Positions 27,701 to 33,102 of a stretch of DNA of 33,102 nt are shown here, one piece after another; position 1 is the stretch's first letter; each line of letters starts with the position of its first letter. The notes under the pieces were generated by a model. That model made no database searches, had not been told where the DNA came from, and worked only from the letters and a program-made list of their open reading frames with translations. Source of the stretch: an uncultured Verrucomicrobiota bacterium (GTDB lineage Bacteria; Verrucomicrobiota; Verrucomicrobiia; Limisphaerales; UBA9464); the NCBI GenBank assembly GCA_903854475.1, contig CAINWP010000066.1, positions 1 through 33,102 on the forward strand. The letters run 5' to 3'. The position numbers and the translations under genes were made by a program.

Positions 27701-27856
27701 GAGGCCCATTTTCAGAAAGACATCGCTGCGGCCGAACGACTCCTGAAGGTCGGTGAGAAGCCGGTACCAGGAGAGCACCCGCCGGCCCAGTTGGCCGCGG
27801 CTACCGTGTTGGCTCAACTCCTCTTCAACCATGACGAGACAGTCCTGCGGCGCTGA
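24716..27856 (+). CDS. PSD1-type secreted cytochrome (PSCyt1-DUF1549-LamG-DUF1553)
   Basis: 1046 aa. The start is a GTG at 24716, nearest to a purine stretch AAGAGGA at 24692-24698; an in-frame ATG at 24725 is the alternative. A signal peptide covers 1-27. The PSCyt1 domain (28-115) has a heme motif CYQCH (Cys43, Cys46, His47) and KGGLRLD. The DUF1549 region (about 140-355) contains LTGLPPTP, DWLDLARFADTHGFQSD and a second CxxCH, CSRCH (330-334), in FECSRCHDHKYDPIS. A LamG/concanavalin-like domain (about 415-645) follows, with GGWTHVAFAYDG and YLDGKRAE. DUF1553 (about 725-1000) includes NRVWQQFFGRGLVETSDNFG. This architecture is almost restricted to Planctomycetes and Verrucomicrobia, where it always pairs with a DUF1501 gene, as here. 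Role in polymer degradation and electron transfer is suspected. Confidence 0.93.
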   Translation: MISMASIRLLQRWVIVSLLVGGSVGAAEIDFARDIQPILSENCYQCHGPSTTSRKGGLRLDLQEGALGAGKSGKMAIVPGKAEQSELIRRLSSTDPDVVMPPPETGKKPSADQVRLLKRWIQAGSQWGQHWAFVPPALPTIPKPRNWKSGNPIDAFVLAQLGSGKHLAPPANPGRLMRRLSLDLTGLPPTPQEIVAFEGRSTDAHYLQEVQRLMGSPRYGERMATDWLDLARFADTHGFQSDRYRPVWPWRDWVIGAFNRHLPFDRFVQWQVAGDLLPNATQEQRLATTFNRLHLQNEEGGIVEEEYRVAYNVDRVNTFGTAFLGMTFECSRCHDHKYDPISQKEFYQFFAFFQNIDESGQSVYFGDIMPVPTLLLSTPDQETKLKDLNAQIQAGEGRLKQLTEASRSSFAEWRSKGGAKPPEVSGAVAQFSFDGMVSNAFPSTVGTHRAQPFEGPQSVEGRFGKALLLSGENGVSMPGIGHFSRADPFSMALWVRPAMHVPRQTVIHHSSAWMDAGSRGYEILMEDGRVAVGLHHMWPGNALKVRTRQVAPVGGWTHVAFAYDGSSRASGLKVYLDGKRAEVEVVRDNLWKDITYGQPNLTIGQRMRDFGFKQGQVDELQVFDRTLSPVEVAVLAGSESPTDEGSQFEHFLLTQHAPHREAVEALLKLRREQNALVTSIPDIMVMEEMATPKPAYVLRRGAYDQLGDSVTMETPAAMGRLPAGAPRNRLGLTQWLLDPSHPLMGRVTVNRVWQQFFGRGLVETSDNFGLQGAAPTHRDLLDWLAVSFVRGNESLGLRPWNLQDLQRLIVTSDTYRQTSNVKPKERAEDPDNRWLARGPVRRLSAEMLRDQALFTSGLMVDKVGGPSVKPYHPDGLWEMTMGGGHYQLGKGDELYRRSLYTYWKRTVPPPSMMTLDAADRSYCVVRRQATSTPLQALVLLNDPQMVEASRHVAGRMLREGGVGADQQVRYAFALVTGRRPTKDEVSVMRRLLEEQEAHFQKDIAAAERLLKVGEKPVPGEHPPAQLAAATVLAQLLFNHDETVLRR

Positions 27857-27926
27857 TGACCCGGAAACACAACTCCACCCGTTCTGAACCTGAATTCCTG
27901 TGAACTGTTCCCAAGTTGATTTCCGC

Positions 27927-29342
27927 ATGAACCGCCGGGACTTCTTCGGCCGCTTTGGTCTCGGCCTTGGAGGTATGGCTCTGAGTGACCTGATGGCGGG
28001 CGATGCTCGAGCTGGGGCTCCTGGTCCGTTTTCTGGCATCCTGCCGGCCGGACATATCGCGTCCAAGGCCAAGCGCGTTATCTACCTCTTCATGAGCGGC
28101 GGTCCGTCGCAACTGGAGACCTTCGACTACAAGCCCGAGTTAGTTAAACGAACCGGAGAGGATTTGCCGGCCAGTGTGCGGATGGGGCAGCGACTGACCG
28201 GGATGTCGGCCCAGCAGGCGACGCTGCCAATGGCGGGGTCGGTCTTTAAATTTGCCCGTCACGGCGAGGGTGGAACATGGATGAGCGAGTTGCTGCCCTG
28301 GACGGCCAAGGTGGCCGATGACCTGTGCATCATCCGCTCGCTGCATACCGAGGCCATCAACCACGACCCGGCTATCACCTTCTTCCAGACCGGGTCTCAG
28401 ATTGCCGGTCGGCCCAGCATTGGCTCGTGGCTGAGCTACGGGTTGGGTTCTGCCAATCAGAACCTTCCCGCATTCGTGGTTCTCATTTCCAAGGACCGCA
28501 TCGACCAACCGTTATACTCGCGCCTTTGGGGCAATGGATTTCTGCCGAGCCAGCATCAGGGGGTGCTATTTCGATCCGGTAAAGACCCGGTGCTTTATCT
28601 TCAGAACCCGGATGGGGTTTCCGGAGAGAGCCGCCGCCGCCTTCTGGACCGTTGGGCCGAGATGGAGCATTTGCAGTTCCGTGATCTGGGAGATCCCGAA
28701 ATCAATGCCCGGGTAGCCCAGTACGAGATGGCCTACCGCATGCAGACCAGCGTGCCTGACGTAATGAACCTTTCTGGCGAGCCGGAGAGCGTTTTTGAAT
28801 TGTACGGACCCGAGGCGAAGAACCCCGGGACCTTCGCGGCGAACTGCTTGTTGGCGCGGCGTTTGGCCGAGCGGGACGTGCGGTTCATTCAGCTCTACCA
28901 TCCGGGGTGGGATCAGCATGGCGGCCTGCCGGGGGGCATTCGTCGCCAGTGCGCCGATGTCGACCGCGCGTCCTACGCGTTGATCACCGATCTCAAGCAG
29001 CGCGGCATGCTGGACGACACCCTAGTCATTTGGGGCGGCGAGTTTGGGCGCACCAATTATTCGCAAGGCAAGCTCACGGCGACGGACTACGGGCGCGACC
29101 ACCATCCGAGGTGTTTTTCGGTCTGGATGGCGGGCGGCGGCATTCGAGGAGGAGTGAGCCACGGGCGCACTGACGACTTCGGATACAACATCGTCGAGGA
29201 TCCGGTGCACGTTCACGATCTTCAAGCCACAGCGCTCCATCAGTTGGGCATTCACCACGAGCGTTTGACCTTCCGCTTCCAGGGGCGTGACTACCGGCTC
29301 ACCGACGTCCACGGCAAGGTGATCCAGCCGATCCTCGCTTAG
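27927..29342 (+). CDS. DUF1501 family protein, Tat-type signal
   Basis: 471 aa from the ATG at 27927; a GTG at 27900 would add 9 residues. The N-terminus NRRDFFGRFGLGLGGMAL has an RRxFF twin-arginine pattern with a hydrophobic core, suggesting export as a folded protein by Tat. The following KAKRVIYLFMSGGPSQLETFDYKPEL (56-81) and the late GGEFGRT and DYGRDHHPRCFSVWMAGGGIRGG blocks are the marks of DUF1501, a member of the alkaline phosphatase/sulfatase superfamily by fold. Its histidines (DHHPR, HGGLP) suggest a metal site. It follows the PSD1 gene by 70 bp without a terminator, so the pair is likely co-transcribed and works together outside the cytoplasm. Substrate unknown. Confidence 0.93.
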   Translation: MNRRDFFGRFGLGLGGMALSDLMAGDARAGAPGPFSGILPAGHIASKAKRVIYLFMSGGPSQLETFDYKPELVKRTGEDLPASVRMGQRLTGMSAQQATLPMAGSVFKFARHGEGGTWMSELLPWTAKVADDLCIIRSLHTEAINHDPAITFFQTGSQIAGRPSIGSWLSYGLGSANQNLPAFVVLISKDRIDQPLYSRLWGNGFLPSQHQGVLFRSGKDPVLYLQNPDGVSGESRRRLLDRWAEMEHLQFRDLGDPEINARVAQYEMAYRMQTSVPDVMNLSGEPESVFELYGPEAKNPGTFAANCLLARRLAERDVRFIQLYHPGWDQHGGLPGGIRRQCADVDRASYALITDLKQRGMLDDTLVIWGGEFGRTNYSQGKLTATDYGRDHHPRCFSVWMAGGGIRGGVSHGRTDDFGYNIVEDPVHVHDLQATALHQLGIHHERLTFRFQGRDYRLTDVHGKVIQPILA

Positions 29343-29791
29343 ATGTCAGTGACGGTGTGAAAACCACTGAGCCCAGAAACTCAACGAAGCATCCATCCGG
29401 CCTGAGTTTGTCGGTTGCCCCAACGAATTCTGATCAACTCTGGTGGGCCCTGGACACATTCGGTCTCATCTGGAAGAAGAAAGAAACACTGGCGCTCATC
29501 CGGAAAGAAAACGGATCCGAGGATCCGGCAAAACCGCGGATTTCAAAACGGCCACTTCCCATGAATTCTAGAATGTTGCTGAGACCTACAGAAGCTTCAG
29601 CGAATTGGTGGGGCTGGAGGATCTGAATGCTTTTTACTGCGCGTTGGAGGGGGCACGACGCGGACATCATGGAGCGCTCCCGGTGTGGACCGTGTGCTAA
29701 CTGCTTAACTCCACGCATTCCCGGTCAAGAGTTCCAAATAGTCCCAGCGAAGGTCCCGCAGTCTTGGTGTTAAAAAAGCATAGAAAACTAC
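29343..29791. other. Intergenic region downstream of the DUF1501 gene
   Basis: About 450 bp with short open frames on both strands, none with a recognisable domain, ribosome site or composition like the neighbours. A small inverted repeat TCAGTG (29346-29351) / CACTGA (29365-29370) follows the DUF1501 stop without a T-run, so it is at best a weak mRNA 3'-end structure. No RNA gene is recognised before the 6S candidate. Confidence 0.5.
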
Positions 29792-29820
29792 TTGCCTGGC
29801 CCTGAATTTCGGACGATTTA
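29792..29820 (+). promoter_or_regulatory. Candidate sigma70 promoter of the 6S RNA gene
   Basis: A -35-like TTGCCT at 29792-29797 and a -10-like GATTTA at 29815-29820 are separated by exactly 17 bp. Transcription would start near 29827, about 20 bases before the predicted mature 5' end, leaving a short leader as is common for 6S RNA. Confidence 0.5.
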
Positions 29821-29849
29821 AGGGGCGGATTTTTGATCTTTTCGGTTTT

Positions 29850-30027
29850 CCCTGCCCGGTGCGTGTATCGAGACAGTGTCCCTCGACCTAATCCCTTATA
29901 CGGGAGCATCAAAGCGGTTTTAAGTGCTACAATGCCATGCCTCCCTAACAGGAAGGCGGCGAAGCACCCGCTGCTCCCACCTGGTTCCTTCGGTAGAAGG
30001 GGCCCGTCTCTAACGGCCATGGTGGGG
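29850..30027 (+). ncRNA. ssrS: 6S RNA (RNA polymerase-binding regulator), candidate
   Basis: A 178-nt segment of 6S size and pattern. The ends pair: CCCTGCC (29850-29856) with GGTGGGG (30021-30027), continuing as GTG/CAT and CGT/ACG after small bulges, like the closing stem of 6S RNA. The 5' arm contains GACAGTGTCCCTCGACCTAA, which lines up with the conserved CAGTCCCCTGAGCCGAT block of known 6S RNAs. The 3' arm has CACCTGGTTCCTTCGGTAGA and then AAGGG and ACGGC, matching the conserved CACCTTGAACC...GGTTCAAGGG...CGGC part. 6S RNA mimics an open promoter and sequesters the sigma70 holoenzyme in stationary phase. The match was made by eye; a covariance search would settle it. Confidence 0.7.
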
Positions 30028-30036
30028 TTTCTTTCA

Positions 30037-30098
30037 GGCGGTGGTGCTTGGTTGTGTCTCCTAAAAGGGCCGCTACTGGTACCACCGCCATTTTTATT
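30037..30098 (+). terminator. Candidate terminator after the 6S RNA
   Basis: GGCGGTGGT (30037-30045) pairs perfectly with ACCACCGCC (30081-30089), followed by ATTTTTATTT. The 35-base loop is long for a terminator, but the strong 9-bp GC-rich stem and T-tract, 10 bp after the 6S end, fit the role. Confidence 0.6.
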
Positions 30099-30619
30099 TC
30101 ACCTCGGAATAAAGCCCGAAGGTGGTGGGCTAGAGACGTTGGGGAGCCTCAATGTGGCGGCGACGTTCCGGATGCCACGGGAAGTGGCCGGTTTGAAAAC
30201 CATGGTTGTACCGGGATATTGGAGGGTTCCTCGCTGTTTTCAGTGAGTTAACCGTCGAGTTCGGTTGTCCCCGACGGCCAGTGGCTCCCAGCAACCGAGA
30301 ACTCCCATTGCCTTGAAGGCCTGCATGAACAGAAGTTTGGCATGTGGGAACGACGACCTCGCCTGCGATGAGAAGTCTCCGCTCTTTCGAGACGTAACCC
30401 ACGGGGGTCATAGGTTTTATTCGGTTTCTCAACCTTAAAGCACTCCTTGACGCAACATTGCCCATTCTCACGACCACCGGAGCAATTGCCGTCGATCTCT
30501 GGGATCAATCTCGGTCGGGGCAAGAAACCTCCAAGCCGCTTCCCCATCTTGGAAGCGCGTGCTGCCCACCGAAAGTAGCGAGGAACCAGCTTACCCCGGT
30601 TTTCACGCCGTCGATGACA
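30099..30619. other. Non-coding or decayed stretch with an inverted repeat
   Basis: About 520 bp without a convincing gene. Two overlapping open frames on the minus strand (about 30130-30477 and 30248-30547) have no recognised domain, clashing frames and no ribosome site. A 21-bp imperfect inverted repeat (18 matches) spans 30225-30245 and 30567-30587, with core GGTTCCTCGCT. Within the right part, a minus-strand hairpin CGCTTCC/GGAAGCG lies around 30538-30558. It may be the remnant of a small mobile element. Confidence 0.35.
30225..30587. repeat. Imperfect inverted repeat pair, 363 bp apart end to end
   Basis: The left arm 30225-30245 begins GGTTCCTCGCT and ends TTTC-x-GTG; the right arm is its reverse complement at 30567-30587, with three differences in 21 positions. 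A further TGAAAACC occurs outside each arm (near 30194 and, inverted, near 30598). No target-site duplication is visible. Confidence 0.45.
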
Positions 30620-31048
30620 TCACTGTGAGGGTCTCTTCAATGTGAAGGTACCACTGTCAAAACGGCTTTCGTAGGTCGCGTTGAACTCATCAGATCGGAT
30701 GGTTCCGGCCGTATTGATTTTTAACCCCAAGACCCGCTTAGAACCTTGGAATCGAAAGGATTCCCCCTCGTGGTCCCCCTGAATGGGGGTTTTGAAAGTT
30801 CCGGAATGCTTGCCCCATCCTGCGTGAAAATAGGCTGCAAACGCATTGGTTCCCCGTGAGATCAGAACGGCCTGTAGCGGTCCGCCGTGGGCGTTGTTGG
30901 TGTTCTGCCAAGTGCCAACCCAGCGACCGGACACCCCGTCGGTTGACACGGCAGGAGCGGCCCTCCAGCGGGATTCAAACGAAGAACATCCGCAAACAAT
31001 GAGTGCCAAGGCTGAAGCCAGAGCCCAACTGGAAGTTCGAAGTTTCAT
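30620..31048 (-). CDS. Small predicted lipoprotein
   Basis: 142 aa from the ATG at 31048, preceded by AAGG four bases upstream; a longer frame to 31084 would put charged residues before the signal. Residues 1-20 form a lipoprotein-type signal ending in LIVCGCSS; the lipobox is slightly unusual (V-C-G-C), with the modified cysteine likely at the GC-S step. The mature part (30-142) is a small beta-rich domain: VSGRWVGTWQNTNNAHGGPLQAVL, then AYFHAGWGKHSGTFKTPI, and ends with ATYESRFDSGTFTLKR. This alternating pattern suggests a small beta-barrel or lipocalin-like fold, but I recognise no named family. It lies downstream of the glycyl-tRNA synthetase gene on the same strand, 70 bp apart. Confidence 0.7.
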   Translation of the reverse strand: MKLRTSSWALASALALIVCGCSSFESRWRAAPAVSTDGVSGRWVGTWQNTNNAHGGPLQAVLISRGTNAFAAYFHAGWGKHSGTFKTPIQGDHEGESFRFQGSKRVLGLKINTAGTIRSDEFNATYESRFDSGTFTLKRPSQ

Positions 31049-31118
31049 GGCCTTGGAGAATCGCCGCCGCTCATCGGAAGACAAGCGGCGGCGGTAGTTT
31101 CTTCGTTAAAGAGGCGAG

Positions 31119-32915
31119 TTATTTCACCCGAGCCAACAGCCAACCCTGAAGATCAGCGATCGGGATCCGTTCCTGCTTACCGTCATCGCGATGGCGCAGA
31201 GTGACTGTATTGAGCAGTTCGGGTTTTTCGCCCAGCGTGTCGAAATCAATGGTGATGCAATAGGGCGTTCCAGCCTCGTCTTGGCGGGCGTAGCGGCGAC
31301 CGATCGCGCCACCGTCGTCGTAGAAAGCCATCATCTGTCCCCGTAGCAACTGGAAGACCTCCCGTGCCTTGGCTACGAGTTCCGGCTTGTTCTTCAAGAG
31401 AGGGAAGACACCCACCTTCACTGGAGCCACCCGAGGGTGGAATTTCATGACCGTGCGTATCTCGGTCTTGCCCTTCTCGTCGGTGGAAGACGTCTCCTGG
31501 AAGGCGTTGGATATCAGAGCCAGAATGAGTCGATCGACGCCTGCCGAAGGTTCGATGACATGGGGAATGTACTGTCCCTTAGCCAGTCCCTCCGCGTCCT
31601 CCTTTGCCTCCAGCTCAGCGCGTTCCTGAGGCACGCCCGACTTCGTCAGGTACTTCAGACGGGCAGAGAAATACCGAGCCGATAGGTCGGCCTGTTTTTC
31701 CGGATTTAGCTTCCCCCAAGCCGTGCGTAGTTCCTCATCGAATACCCCCATTAATTTTCCGGAGTGCCGTTCGTGTTGGCTCAAGTCGAAATCGCTTCGA
31801 GCGGCGATCCCCTCCAACTCATCGCCCTTCACCTCGCCCGACTCATCGCGTTTGCTGAACGGGAACTTGTAAAGGATGTCCGTGCAAGCGCGAGCATAGT
31901 GAGCCAACTCATCTTGAGTCTGGTGGTGGAAACCCAGAGTCTCCCGAGCCAGTCCGATTCCCTCATAGAAGCGGACCCGTTCCTCCACCCAGTATCGGTG
32001 CCAAGCCTGCCAGCCCCAATTCGGCTGAGGTTCACCTGGATGGCCTGTTTGCTCCACAGTCGCCACACTTCCATGAATCGCCTCCGTCACCTCATCGGGC
32101 TTGATAAAGAACTCCAGCTCCATTTGTTCGAACTCTCGTGAACGAAAAATAAAGTTACGAGGAGTCACCTCATTTCGGAACGCCTTGCCTATCTGGCCGA
32201 TACCAAACGGCACCTTTTGTCGTGAGGTCTCGTGAACGTTTTTGAACTGAGCAAAGATGGCCTGAGCTGTTTCAGGGCGAAGGTACGCGATATTTTCATC
32301 CGACTGGATGGGACCCACGTAGGTTTGAAGCATCAAGTTGAACGGCCGGGGATCAGTCAGCTGCGCCCCATTCTCCGGATTGAAGCGCGTCGAATTTTCC
32401 ACCTTTTCTGTTCGCTCCCCGATCAGCGCAGCCTGATTAATGCCCCGCGAAGCGTAAAATTGAGAAGCCACATTTCTCGCGCTTTCCGAAGGTTTTCCGG
32501 CAGGGAGAAGCACTGAAAACGGCTCGATGCTTTCCTTACTGGAAGAGGAATCCTTGGCTCCTGAGAAGTGGAAAACCAGCCCTGACTGCGGCTCGATTTG
32601 ATCTGCCCGGAAGCGCTTCTTAGTCAGCAGACAATCGCACATGGGATCACTGAAAGTATCCACATGCCCGGAGGCTTTCCAGATTTGAGGGGACATGATG
32701 ATGGACGCCTCAAGCCCCACCACATCGTCTCGGAGGCGAGTCATGGCCGTCCACCAGAGTTCCTTAACATTCCGCTTCAACTCCGCTCCGAGCGGCCCGA
32801 AGTCCCAGAAACCGTTGATACCACCATAGATTTCCGACGACTGGAAAATGAACCCCCGTCGTTTGCACAAGCTGACGATCTTTTCCATCAGCGGATTTTC
32901 TTTCGCTTCGGCCAT
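31119..32915 (-). CDS. glyS: Glycine--tRNA ligase, dimeric class II type
   Basis: 598 aa from the ATG at 32915; a GTG at 32957 would add 14 residues. It charges tRNA-Gly in the cytoplasm. Class II landmarks: MEKIVSLCKRRGFIFQSSEIYGGINGFWDFGPLG (10-43), YLRPETAQAIF (211-221), motif 2 FRNEVTPRNFIFRSREFEQME (246-266), motif 3 GVDRLILAL near 470, and an anticodon-binding domain (about 495-598) starting APVKVGVFPLL. This is the single-chain alpha2 form, not the alpha/beta form. It is longer than many bacterial relatives because of a ~90-residue insert (98-188) between motifs 1 and 2. Only CDC (93-95) remains where related enzymes carry zinc-binding cysteine pairs. The gene runs toward the lipoprotein gene. 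Confidence 0.96.
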   Translation of the reverse strand: MAEAKENPLMEKIVSLCKRRGFIFQSSEIYGGINGFWDFGPLGAELKRNVKELWWTAMTRLRDDVVGLEASIIMSPQIWKASGHVDTFSDPMCDCLLTKKRFRADQIEPQSGLVFHFSGAKDSSSSKESIEPFSVLLPAGKPSESARNVASQFYASRGINQAALIGERTEKVENSTRFNPENGAQLTDPRPFNLMLQTYVGPIQSDENIAYLRPETAQAIFAQFKNVHETSRQKVPFGIGQIGKAFRNEVTPRNFIFRSREFEQMELEFFIKPDEVTEAIHGSVATVEQTGHPGEPQPNWGWQAWHRYWVEERVRFYEGIGLARETLGFHHQTQDELAHYARACTDILYKFPFSKRDESGEVKGDELEGIAARSDFDLSQHERHSGKLMGVFDEELRTAWGKLNPEKQADLSARYFSARLKYLTKSGVPQERAELEAKEDAEGLAKGQYIPHVIEPSAGVDRLILALISNAFQETSSTDEKGKTEIRTVMKFHPRVAPVKVGVFPLLKNKPELVAKAREVFQLLRGQMMAFYDDGGAIGRRYARQDEAGTPYCITIDFDTLGEKPELLNTVTLRHRDDGKQERIPIADLQGWLLARVK

Positions 32916-32951
32916 AAAACTAAAATCACTCTCCGCCACCCTGATGGAAAG

Positions 32952-32975
32952 TGTCACGATCTAAATAAAGTGACA
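32952..32975. promoter_or_regulatory. Inverted repeat TGTCAC-N12-GTGACA between glyS and RAYT gene
   Basis: Perfect 6-bp arms at 32952-32957 and 32970-32975, separated by an AT-rich 12 bp, in the short divergent gap. It could be an operator, or mark the end of the RAYT-bearing element. A TTGACG hexamer at 32988-32993 points toward the RAYT gene but lacks a clear -10 partner. Confidence 0.4.
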
Positions 32976-33021
32976 GGTTCAAAGTTATTGACGTGGAAGA
33001 GGATGAGGTTAGTTTTTGGGG

Positions 33022-33102
33022 ATGAGGTTGGCACGGATCAAGGGGCAGGAGGGGAGGAGTGCGGTTTACCACTGCATTTCGCGGACTGTGGGAGGGGAGA
33101 AG
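33022..33102 (+). CDS. REP-associated tyrosine transposase (RAYT), N-terminal part
   Basis: The first 27 codons, cut by the window end. They read MRLARIKGQEGRSAVYHCIS and then RTVGGEK, which matches the opening of IS200-like/RAYT transposases (Y1_Tnp, PF01797) common in Verrucomicrobia, where an ArgLeuAlaArg start and a YHC-x-[ST]-R-T strand precede the HUH motif. The HUH histidines and the catalytic tyrosine would lie beyond the window. RAYTs cut single-stranded DNA at REP hairpins next to a GTAG-type tetranucleotide. The upstream ATG at 33003 is out of frame, so 33022 is the start; a GAAGAGGA purine stretch lies further upstream. The gene diverges from glyS. Confidence 0.8.
   Translation, partial: MRLARIKGQEGRSAVYHCISRTVGGEK

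Noticed and set aside
29357-29626. Possible 89-codon gene after the DUF1501 gene
   Set aside because: No ribosome site, domain or neighbour-like codon use; it reads like chance open sequence.
29881-30010. SRP RNA or tmRNA
   Set aside because: A GGAAGG-like stretch hinted at SRP RNA, but the conserved tetraloop context is absent, and no tRNA-like ends or tag frame are present for tmRNA.
29833-30246. Open frame of 137 codons across the 6S candidate
   Set aside because: The conserved RNA blocks, paired ends and terminator explain this segment better; the frame also runs through the terminator hairpin.
30130-30547. Minus-strand small genes of 115 and 99 codons
   Set aside because: They overlap each other in different frames, contain the inverted-repeat arm, and show no recognisable domain or start site.

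Overview
The window looks like a chromosomal piece of a Verrucomicrobiota bacterium, perhaps the Pedosphaera/Limisphaera side of the phylum; the lineage is inferred from gene content, since no rRNA is present. The pointers are a planctomycete/verrucomicrobial-type cytochrome (PSCyt1-DUF1549-LamG-DUF1553) next to a DUF1501 protein, a large secreted heme-binding propeller protein, a secreted ThuA-like protein, an aerotolerance (Bat) operon, and REP repeats together with the start of a REP-associated tyrosine transposase (RAYT) gene. The DNA is GC-rich.

Layout. 1-357 is an imperfect 197-bp tandem repeat made of REP hairpins, each with a GTAG (or CTAC on the other strand) foot. 646-1512 is a secreted ThuA-like protein, followed by tRNA-Phe (1598-1673). 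A YyaL/SPATA20-type protein (minus strand) diverges from a short surface-glycan set: methyltransferase, O-antigen-polymerase-like membrane protein and family 4 glycosyltransferase (4001-7683). A large DUF3516-like DEAD/DEAH helicase follows directly (7698-10250). Then come a small unknown protein, apt (adenine salvage), an SBF-like transporter whose 3' end overlaps apt, and an ABC-F ATPase.

14482-21845 is a tightly overlapped six-gene Bat operon: DUF58, DUF4381-like, BatA, a BatB-BatC fusion, BatD, and a BatE-like TPR/SH3 protein. No MoxR ATPase gene lies next to it. Its proteins are predicted to form an inner-membrane complex of von Willebrand A and TPR domains, with most soluble domains facing the membrane or periplasm.

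21937-29342 carries three secreted proteins: the propeller/HEAT/cytochrome c protein, which ends at a strong terminator, then the PSD1-type cytochrome and the DUF1501 protein. They are probably part of the extracytoplasmic polymer-degradation and redox machinery typical of this phylum, though substrates cannot be read from sequence.

29343-30619 has no convincing protein gene, but 29850-30027 has the size and conserved features of a 6S RNA, with a sigma70-like promoter and a terminator hairpin. The window closes with a small lipoprotein, a dimeric-type glycyl-tRNA synthetase (both minus strand), and the first 27 codons of the RAYT gene, cut by the window edge. The most interesting connection is the REP array at one end and the RAYT gene at the other: a candidate REP/RAYT pair with an unusual hairpin architecture.
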